A stretch of DNA of 64,000 bases. It comes from Blepharisma japonicum. Lineage: Eukaryota > Ciliophora > Heterotrichea > Heterotrichida > Blepharismidae. Shown piece after piece: positions 55,624-64,000 of the stretch. The notes under the pieces were generated by a model. It did not search any database. It was not told where the DNA came from and saw only the letters and a list, made by a program, of their open reading frames with translations. Position 1 is the first letter of the stretch. Each line of letters starts with the position of its first letter. Location: contig CATKHK010000113.1 of NCBI GenBank assembly GCA_949751835.1, positions 62,001-126,000 of the forward strand, given 5' to 3'. Made by a program: the position numbers and the translations under genes.

Positions 55624-57267
55624 ATGAATGTTAATAGGGACTGAGAATTTCTATCTTTGCTTGAGCCTTATTATAAGGACCTAGATAATGAAGAAGAGTT
55701 CAAAAGAATTAATGAATCTCAAATAATGCCTTCTTATGAAGAATATCAGTCAATTGAGATGTCAATATCGATTGAGAATATGATCAAATTCAATGAATTT
55801 TTGAGAATCTACAAGATATTTTGAGAAGTTGAAAAATTTGATGATTTTACTTTAGAAACTGCAAAAAAAGTGCTTAATTTACTAAATTATAGCCTTTTCA
55901 AAGAAAGTAAATTTTTCTCGAAGAAGCCAAAATATTCTACTTATTCGTTGATAGAGAAAATGAAAATAAATATAGCTTATCAAATGTCTAAGTCTACCAC
56001 AATTGAAGAAATTACTGACTGACTTTTGATCGCTGAAGAAATAAGAAATGGATGAAAAGAAATCGATATGAAATCCTTATTAAAATCAGGATGCAATTTT
56101 TTTATGAAAAATAATGGCGCAAAGGAAATAACTGACCCAAAAATACTGATTTTACTCAATAAATTTATTGGCAGAGATAAGGAATATAGAAAACAGATAG
56201 GAATTGATGCTTTAAATTGGCTAAAAGCTCATTATGACGAAGACCTTTGAAAATGCAAAGCAATTTTGAGTGCCCTATCAAGCAACCATTTCAAATTTCA
56301 TTCAGACGATAAACAAAAGTTAAATGAAATCGAAAATAAAGTTGGGTATTGAAAGTTTGGTGCTAAAAGGAAAATAAAAATATATCGAAGATGGATAAAT
56401 GCTTTTATTAATACTGGAAAACAATCAAAAAGGCTTAAAATAATTCAGCAATCAGAAATATCAGAAAAATCGCCAATACCAGTTACCTCAACAAAGGCAT
56501 CACTTTTTCGATGTAAGTATAAAAATATAGATGCAGTCATAAAAGAATATCAATTAGAACAACTTCCAAAAAATAAAATAAAAAACATTTCCTATGAAAT
56601 AGCGAATTCCATGTATCTCAGCAAAAATAATAAAACTCAGATTTTTTTGCATTATTATGGATTATATTTTGAAAAGAATGAAAGTGAGTTTCGCATTGGA
56701 ATTGTAATGGAAAGCTGTACTGATAGTTTGGAAAATTATATATATAATGGAGGAAATGTTGACTTAAATGAAATTATCGATTCACTATTAAACGGGTATT
56801 TCTTGCTTCATAATTTAGGGTTAGCCCACAACGACATTAAACCGGAAAATATATTTATCAAAATAATTGGAGATAAAATTCAACCTAAAATTGCAGATTA
56901 TGATATTTCCTCCGCATTTTCTTTAATTTCTGGAGCTTCTCTACATAAAACAGTAACTGCTGTCCGAGGCACAATAGCGTTCATGGCTCCAGAAGTCCAA
57001 GATTCACTTCTAAAAGACAAATTAGTTATGAAAATAAATCAAATGAGAGCTGATGTTTTCTCTCTCGGAATTGTCATTTTATGGCTGAAACGTAAAAAAT
57101 GACCTCCAGAAGGAAAATTAGATAGAGAGGATTACATAGAAAAAGGAATGAAGAAAGTAAAAACCCCTTGGCTGAAAAAACTTTTGGATTGGATGCTTCC
57201 AAGTGATCCTGAGGAAAGAAAAAAGTTTGGAGAAATAATAAAATTGAAAAAGACATTGAAGGATTAA
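55624..57267 (+). CDS. Atypical protein kinase, copy K1
   Basis: 547 aa with about ten TGA=Trp codons, stop TAA. Residues 1-~285 form a novel helical domain shared only with K2 and K3 (NEEEFKRINESQIMPSYEEY ... GRDKEYRKQIGIDALNWLKA). The C-terminal kinase domain keeps the beta3 Lys (AVIKEY), the catalytic Asp in HNDIKPEN (HND for HRD) and IADYDIS in place of DFG (metal-binding Asp kept, Gly replaced by Asp). The Gly-rich loop is not recognisable. MAPE, the Arg/Asp-containing MRADVFSLGIV helix and the C-lobe are normal. Probably able to bind ATP and perhaps active. Confidence 0.85.
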
Positions 57268-58678
57268 GATTAGACAATTTAATTTGTAGTAAGCTTAGAT
57301 TTTATTAAAAAATGAGATTTCCTAGAAGGAAACTGAGTCTTATTTGTACTATTGTAGCGATTTATATATTGAGTAAGATTTTTATTCACAGTGTTTCTTC
57401 ATAGCTAAAATTTATACTTACAATCTCGTTATTGCTTATGTAAGCTTTATTTCATGAATTAAGCACTCTAAGGCTTTGATATAAGATTATATAATAAATA
57501 GTATTTCCTTATTTGCTTCCTCCAGCTCTTTAAGACCGAATATAAAAATATTGCTCACTCTTCAAGGTGCTATCTATTTTTCTGCAATAAGACTCATGCC
57601 AATAAATTCTTATTAAGATAGATGCTTAAAAACTAAATCATGGGAAGATAAATAAAAAATTGAGCATTTTTTAAATTTTCATTCAAAATTTTTGGTTTAA
57701 AATTCTGAGAGTATTTATTATAAGGACCTCGACATGAAAAGAATCCAAAAGAATTAATGAATTGCAAATAATCCTTCTTATGAAGAATATCAGTCAATTG
57801 AGAGTGATATCAGTTGGAGATATCATCAAATTCAATGAATTTTTGAAATTCTATAGCAAGTCAAAAAATTTGAATATTTTACTTTACTAAACTGCAAAAA
57901 AATCCTATTTGTATGAATAAACGTCTGCATACTAATTTAACTAAAAATATTAATATCTTACCAATAAATTTTTAAAATGAGAAATTATTAAGCCTCATAA
58001 AAAAATTGATTTTATATGCAAGGATTTACATCTAAAAAGACTTGCCTTATCAGTAATTATATAAAGCCTTAATTGTTGGCAAATAAACCATGAGACGATA
58101 ATTCTTTAAAATGTTTCTATCACACTCTCCTTGAAGATTGGATCTACAACCATTTTATCTTCTGACATCCATTTTACTAGGTGAGGTTAAAAAATGTACC
58201 TTGTAAATTTTTAGACCCTATAAAAATGATGGTAATGATTTCTTTGTATTGTCCGTATGTAAAGATTGAAGAGTAAAACGAATTGAAAGGCTTTTATGTG
58301 CCGTTATCAAAGCAAGCTTATAAAATATATGCTGAAATCAGGCATAAAATTTTCCTAAAATTCGATGAACTACTCATAAAGCTATATTGGCAGCTACACC
58401 TGATTGCTTAATAGCATTCCCATTTATCTTATATTCTTAATTTTGTTTTTCATTTTCTGCATGATCTTCAATACTATATTCATTATTTTCATTTATTGAG
58501 TATTATCTCTCAACTTATCACCTTTATTCAAAATTTTCTCTCGTTCTCCAAATAACTCCATATAGTGTTTTCTTTAATGATTCTTTTTAAAATATTACTA
58601 AATATTTTTAATTCCTTTACCATTATATACTCTAAATAGGTAAATTTTGTAATTTTTATAGAGTCGAAGACAATTATA
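57268..58678 (+). other. Intergenic; truncated kinase copy and spacer
   Basis: ~57580-57910 is a 5' kinase-family remnant (separate entry). 57910-58678 is AT-rich with short CACT/ATTT-rich stretches and no gene. Confidence 0.5.
57580..57910 (+). pseudogene. Truncated 5' copy of the kinase family
   Basis: Begins with the shared upstream repeat (GCAATAAGACTCATGCCAAT), then the N-terminal region in pieces: TTATTATAAGGACCTCGACA, AAAGAATTAATGAATTGCAA, TTCTTATGAAGAATATCAGT (compare YYKDLDNEEEFKRINESQIM and PSYEEYQS). Frame breaks occur throughout and similarity ends near 57905, so the kinase domain is missing. Confidence 0.7.
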
Positions 58679-60379
58679 ATGGATAATAAAATAAGCTGAG
58701 AATTTTTGTCTTTACTTCAAAAGTATTATGAAAAGCTTGAAGAAGAAAAAGAATTCAAAAGAGTTAATGAATCATCAATAATGCCAAATTATAATGAATT
58801 CAAAGAAATTGATTTACAAAAAATATTGCCAGATAATCTAATTTATTTTATAGAGTTCTTGAAGATTTATGAAGTATTTTGAGAAGTCGAGAAATTTGAG
58901 GATTTTTCCTTACAAAATGCAAGAAAAGTCCTTAAATTATTAGGAGAAGATATATTCATGGAAGGACACTCTCCAAAGTTTGAAACACATTCCTTGATTG
59001 AGAAATTCAAGATAAATATAGCATATCAACTATCAAAATCAACTTCAATTGACGAAATAAATAAATGACTTCGCATTGCTGAAGAGATAAGAAAAAAGTG
59101 AAAAGATATTGATATGGATGCTTTAATGAAGTCGGGCTGCAGCTTTTTTATGACTCATAATCAAAATCATGACATAAAAGATCCTAAATTATTGATTTTA
59201 TTAAATAAATTTGTCGGAGATCAAAATGAATACAAAGAAAAATTATGAACTAATGCTTTAATGTGATTATGGAATCATTATAAAGAAATCGAAAACAATT
59301 GCAAAGCCAAAGTACTCTTGGATGCTTTAAAGTCGAATAAATTTCAATATAGTCAAAGTGATAACAGGAAAATGAGAAAAATCCAAAATAAGCTTAAGCA
59401 CTGAACGTTTGATTCCTATAAAAAAACAAAATTATATAAAAGAAGAATTAAAAATTGAATTACAAAAGGCAAAAAAATAAGAAATACAAAAATAATTTTA
59501 CAGTCAGAAATATCTAATAAAATTAAATTTCAAACCCCAGAATCAGACAAAAGTAAAATAACCCTTTATGAATGTAATTACGCTAATAAAAAAGCATTTA
59601 TAAAAGAATATAAAATTTGTGAAGGTAAAAGTGATAAAAACAAATCCATTTTCAATGAAATTGCAAATTCAATCTATCTTAGTGAGCACAATGAAACAGG
59701 CATCTTTATGAATTTTTTCGGTTTGCTTTTAGAAAAAACTGTTCAAGATGGTATAGCATACAATAATCTTGGAATTGTAATGGAATGATGTGATAGTAGT
59801 TTGTCAGCATACATAAATGAAGTTGCTGAGAAAAAAATTGAAATAGGTATAGATATGAATTATTTTGTAGATTCACTTCTCCAAGGATTTTCCTTACAGC
59901 ATAGTTTAGGAATGGCTCATAATGACATTAAGCCTCAAAACATACTCGTAGTAAAAAAGGCGGGGAAAATAGCACCAAAAATAGCTGATTATGATATTTC
60001 GTCTACTATTACCACATCTGCAGCAGTATTTTCTATAATACCTCAATCTCATATTAAAGATATTAAAGCAACTTGAAATTTCGCAGCTCCTGAGATTCGA
60101 AAATTTCTAGATGATAAAATAGCTAAAGCGAGAATAAATAGAATGAGGGCTGATGTGTTTTCACTTGGATTAGTTTTTCTATATTTAGATACTTTTGAGT
60201 TGCCTCCTGATGGATTAATGGATAGAAGAGATTATATAAAAGAAGGAATGAAAAATGTTAAAAATCAATGGTTGAAAAAATTATTGGCAAAAATGGTGAG
60301 AAATAATCCACAAAAAAGATTAAAGATTGGAGAGCTTATTAAATTGAAAAAGAGCATAATGCAGCAATATAATAACTAA
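58679..60379 (+). CDS. Atypical protein kinase, copy K2
   Basis: 566 aa, intact with about twelve TGA=Trp codons, including GIVMEWCDSS and ATWNFAAPE; stop TAA. Same layout as K1: novel helical N-terminal domain (SWEFLSLLQKYYEKLEEEKE start), beta3 Lys in AFIKEY, HNDIKPQN catalytic loop, IADYDIS for DFG, and AAPE. The activation loop carries an inserted Ser/Thr-rich stretch (TITTSAAVFSIIPQSH). More diverged from K1 than K3 is, so it is the older branch. Confidence 0.85.
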
Positions 60380-61712
60380 TGATCTGGAATTAAATTAATA
60401 ATTTTATATGTTAAAGATCTAATTATATCTGAATTAACTATGCTTTTGAGATTTATTTGAAACAAATTCTGCAATTGATTTTTTACTATTGTAAATTTAA
60501 GTTATGATAAATTGCAATAGTTTACAATAGAGTTTAATATTTAATAAAAACTAATTTTTTGTTCAATTAGATTAATCTTTAAGCCTTTAAAATCCATTTG
60601 TAATTAGCATTTCTTAATTAATATCAAGTAGACACTTATTAAATAAGCTATCTTTATCTTAATTAACTATATTCAGATGTCAAAGTGGTTTCATTATGAG
60701 AAGGCTCTGTATAAGTAATATGTAGATAATTACTATATTGGCTTTTTACTCTAATTTCATCTCTCAGCAAATTATTACTAATAGTTGGCTTTTAAATAGA
60801 TTGATTTAGTTTATCTCCCCTTAACTAGGGGTGTTTGATGGCTTAGATTTTATTTATATGATTGCTAAATAGAAAAAATTATATTCTGCTGCTCCAAAGG
60901 ATCAGGATGAGGAGCTATGAATCTGTAGTTTGTTATTTAAAATTTAAGCACAATAAGAAAATGCAATTATACCCAGAAAAAAGTGAGATACTTATCCTTT
61001 GATATTTGTTTATAAAATTTCCAAAAATTTGAGTTGAAATTCTTTCTAATCGTGTCAGGCTTGGTTGACTTATCCGAAACCTAGAGTAAGATAATTTTTA
61101 GAAATACGATATAATAAAATTCAGCTCTTAACTAGTCTTTATATTTACACTTTAACAGCCCCAACATTATTCAGAATAGTTTTTTTTCTTCTAGTAACAC
61201 ATTTTTTAGCTGGTAGATTTTTTCTTGACTGCTCGGATGGGGATGATGGGATCTATTGGGAGAGGGATCAATAGTCCCAGGAGGTGAGGATGAGTTGGGG
61301 TTGGGATTTATATTTGGCCACACCTCGGCCAAAATCAAGTGTTCGACTCGGGCTGCGGGAGACTCTAGCACCTAAATCACTGCACAACAGAACAATCAGT
61401 GAATAGACTATAAATAACTTGCGAATAATCTAATCTATAATAAGGAATAATTTGTATCATACTGCTGCAACATTGAAAATTAATAATTTTATAAAATGTA
61501 ATATCTATTAGATAATGATTTAAGCAAATTCTCGCAATAAGACTCTTGCCAGTACTCGAACTAAGACTCATGCCAATTAAGTATTTTTGAGATAGATAAT
61601 GCTTGAAAACTAAATCTGGGGTATAGAGATTAAAAATCGAGGATCCTTTAAATTTTTCATTCAAATAAAATTTTAAATTTTTGATGGAAATTTTTATAGA
61701 ATCATATAATTA
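60380..61712 (+). other. Intergenic; GC-rich island and kinase upstream repeat
   Basis: AT-rich to ~61180. 61185-61385 is a G-rich island (separate entry). ~61465-61712 repeats the region upstream of K1. No gene; the small Pro-rich minus-strand frame at 61171-61371 is the complement of the G-rich strand. Confidence 0.5.
61185..61385 (+). other. G-rich island with G-quadruplex pattern
   Basis: 61239-61266 reads GGGG-ATGAT-GGG-ATCTATT-GGG-AGA-GGG, four G-runs with loops of 5, 7 and 3. More G-runs follow (GGAGGTGAGG, TTGGGGTTGGGA). Near 61345 a GTTCGACTC word matches a tRNA B-box, but no cloverleaf can be built around it. The island is sharply different from the flanking AT-rich DNA. Confidence 0.5.
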
Positions 61713-63350
61713 ATGTTTAATAGGAGCGAATTTTTGTCTTTGCTTGGGCCTTATTATAAGGACCTAGATAATGAAGAAGAGTTCAAAAGAATTAATGACT
61801 CTCAAATAATGCCTTCTTATGAAGAATATCAGTCAATTGAGATGTCAATATCGATTGAGAATATATTCAAATTTAATGAATTTTTGATGCACTATAAGGT
61901 TTATTGAGAAGTCCAATCATGTAATGATTTTACTTTACAAACTGCAAAAAAAGTCCTTCATTTACTAAATAATAGCCTTTTCAAAGAAAGTAAATTTTCC
62001 TCAATGGAGCCAAAATATGAAACTTATTCATTGATAGAGAAAATGAGAATAAATATAGCTTATCAAATAAATAAATCTACATCAATTGAAGAAATTGCTG
62101 AATGACTATTGATCACTGAAGAAATAAGAAATAGATGAAAGCAAATCGATATGAAATACTTAATGGAATCAGGCTGCATTGATTTTATGAAATATAATGG
62201 CACAAAGGAAATAACTAACCCAAAAATACTAATTTTACTCCTCAAATTTATTGGCAGAGATCGAAAATATAGAAAGCAGCTAGGAATTGATGCTTTAAAT
62301 TGGCTAAAAGTTTATTATGATGAAGACCATTGAAAATGCAAAGCAATTTTGAGTGCTCTATCAAACTACCATTTCAAATTTTCTTCAGATGATATTCAAA
62401 AGTTAAAAGAAATCGAAAATAAAGTTAGGTATTGAAAGTTTGGTGCTAAAAGGAAAATAAAAATATATCAAAAATGGATAAAAGCTGTTATTAATACTGG
62501 AAAACAATCAAAGAGGCTTAAAATAATTCCACAATCAGAAATCTCAGAAAAATCGTGAATGTGTATTCATCAACGAAATAATGTATCATATTATAGATGT
62601 AATTATGAAAATAGAGAAGCAGTGATAAAAGAATACGAACTAAAATGAGATGAAAAAGATAAAATAAAAAGAATTTCTTATGAAATAGGATGTTCAATTT
62701 ATCTCAGCAAAAATAATAAAACTCAGATATTTTTGGATTATTATGGATTATATTTTGAAAAGGATGAAAGTGAGTTTCGCATTGGAATTGTAATGGAAAG
62801 CTGTAATGAAAGTTTGAAAAGTTATATAGAGAATTGAGGAAAAATTGACTTAAATGAAATTATTGATTCCCTATTAAATGGGTTTTTCTTGCTTCATAAT
62901 TTAGGGTTAGTCCACAACAATATTAAGCCGGAAAATATACTTTTAACAATAATTGGAAATAAAATCCAACCTAAAATTTCAAGCTATGGCTTTTCTTCCT
63001 CATTTTCTTCAATATCTGGAGAATCTATATATTTCCCAGAAACTGCTGTCAAGGGTACAGAAGGGTTCATGGCTCCAGAAGTCCTAGATTCATTTCTAAA
63101 CCGCGATATAGTTATGAAAATAAATCAAATGAGAGCTGATGTTTTCTCTCTCGGAATGGTCTTTTTATGGCTGAAAACTAAGAAATATCCTCCAGAAGGA
63201 AAAATAGACAGGGAAGATTTCATAGAATGTGGAATGCAGAATTTAGAAACTCCTTGGCTGAAGAAAATTTTGGAGTGGATGCTTCCAAGAGATCCTGGAA
63301 AAAGAAAAAAGTTTGGTGAAATAATAAAATTGAAGAAGACGTATTGATAG
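61713..63350 (+). CDS. Kinase-family pseudokinase, copy K3
   Basis: 545 aa, intact with TGA=Trp codons, stop TAG after KKTYW. N-terminal domain is very close to K1. The kinase domain keeps the beta3 Lys (AVIKEY) and MAPE, but the catalytic loop is HNNIKPEN (Asn403 for the catalytic Asp, codon AAT at 62919) and the DFG site is SSYGFS (Ser424 for the metal-binding Asp). With both acids gone, phosphotransfer is not expected. Reading frame and C-lobe are preserved, so it was kept as a protein: a candidate scaffold or decoy for K1/K2. Confidence 0.88.
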
Positions 63351-63830
63351 GTTAAGATTATGGATTTTAATCTCTAGTAGCTTAGATTTTATAAACAAAG
63401 ATTTCCTTTGAGGCAAAAACTTTATTATACTAATTTTAACGATTTATATATTGAGTAAGATACTTTTCACACATATTAAACTATGATGCCTTAGATTTGA
63501 GATGATTTAGTTATATTGAATCTCTTATACTTCCTATGCTTATTTTATCCTAAATTAGCTATTCTAATGAACTTCATATATTGCATATCTTAGACCAGCC
63601 ACCTCAATACTTAGAAATCTATTTTCTTCCTTTAGAGCGATTCATTTATATTTATATTTAGTAATTTTATATATCTAACCAAAGAGATTGGTTTTCCTAA
63701 TTTCATAAAAATAAGATATTAGTTAGCTAAGATGCACAAAAGATAAAAAGCCCAGCTTCATAAACCTTCAATGTCTATTAATTAAGTTATTGTTCTCAAG
63801 ATAATTTATTTATCCTTTTCATTTTCATTT
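63351..63830 (+). other. Intergenic spacer
   Basis: 480 bp, AT-rich. The first ~90 bp resemble the DNA after K1 (ATTTTAT-AA, GAGATTTCCT, GATTTATATATTGAGTAAGA at 57301-57380), again showing duplicated flanks. No gene. Confidence 0.5.
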
Positions 63831-64000
63831 ATGCCTAAAGGAAATATATCATGCATAAATTCCAGCAGCAATTTCCTAGAGATTGAAGATGAAATTAAAA
63901 ATCTTAATAAGCCATTAATGAAGTTATCATATAAAAAATCAATCAAAAATGTTAGCATTCAATATAATATAGATTATTTACCATTTGATATCAGCTTGAT
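63831..64000 (+). CDS. Start of an unidentified gene, cut by the window end
   Basis: ATG at 63831 opens a frame that stays open to the end: MPKGNISCINSSSNFLEIED then EIKNLNKPLMKLSYKKSIKN. Too short to identify. An upstream AT-rich leader fits a start, but the call depends on the missing continuation. Confidence 0.4.
   Translation, partial: MPKGNISCINSSSNFLEIEDEIKNLNKPLMKLSYKKSIKNVSIQYNIDYLPFDISL

Noticed and set aside
61335-61360. tRNA or SINE suggested by a GTTCGACTC B-box word
   Set aside because: No acceptor stem, anticodon arm or A-box could be placed around it.
61171-61371. Pro-rich minus-strand open frame
   Set aside because: It is the complement of a G-rich island, with no start context and no conserved pattern.

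Overview
The window reads as nuclear DNA of a heterotrich ciliate of the Blepharisma type. It is strongly AT-rich. Conserved proteins are interrupted by in-frame TGA codons exactly where relatives carry Trp, while every convincing gene ends in TAA or TAG, so TGA is read here as tryptophan. Three genes each contain a 15-nt GT...AG intron, the tiny size class known from Stentor and Blepharisma. Stentor uses the standard code, so the combination points to Blepharisma or a close relative. All gene models below read TGA as Trp; reading it as stop splits at least 20 genes.

Layout. (1) 0-7 kb is ordinary single-copy sequence: a TAF1B/RRN7-like RNA polymerase I factor on the minus strand, a coiled-coil protein and a large class C GPCR-like receptor. 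(2) 7-18 kb is a tandem array of seven copies (A1-A7) of an unrecognised ~355-aa family with one kelch-like segment; four are intact, one has a single-base frameshift and two are pseudogenes. (3) 18-34 kb is an array of cyclin-Y-like genes (five intact, B1-B5) with four decayed copies, one intact stray family-A gene (A8) and several family-A 3' relics, so the two arrays interpenetrate. (4) 34-52 kb is compact housekeeping sequence: PP2C phosphatase, MORN protein, ER-type acidic membrane protein, RINGv-FHA protein, otubain-type deubiquitinase, Nup85-like nucleoporin, two membrane aspartyl proteases around a secreted ML-domain protein, a coiled-coil protein with PP1-docking motifs, small unknowns and a C2HC zinc-finger protein. 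(5) 52-55.3 kb holds two EF-hand genes made by a segmental duplication that also copied the tail of the zinc-finger gene. (6) 55.6-63.4 kb is a tandem trio of atypical protein kinases, the third of which has lost both catalytic aspartates, plus one truncated copy.

The main theme is local gene-family growth by tandem and segmental duplication, with birth, divergence and death of copies visible in both coding and flanking DNA. The most notable items are the cyclin-Y-like array and its interleaving with the kelch-like family, the pseudokinase born inside a kinase trio, an aspartyl protease with Ser for its second catalytic Asp, and a ~350-bp TA-flanked insertion in one of two duplicated segments that could be an internal eliminated sequence. 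Identities were judged by eye from motifs; no database search was possible.
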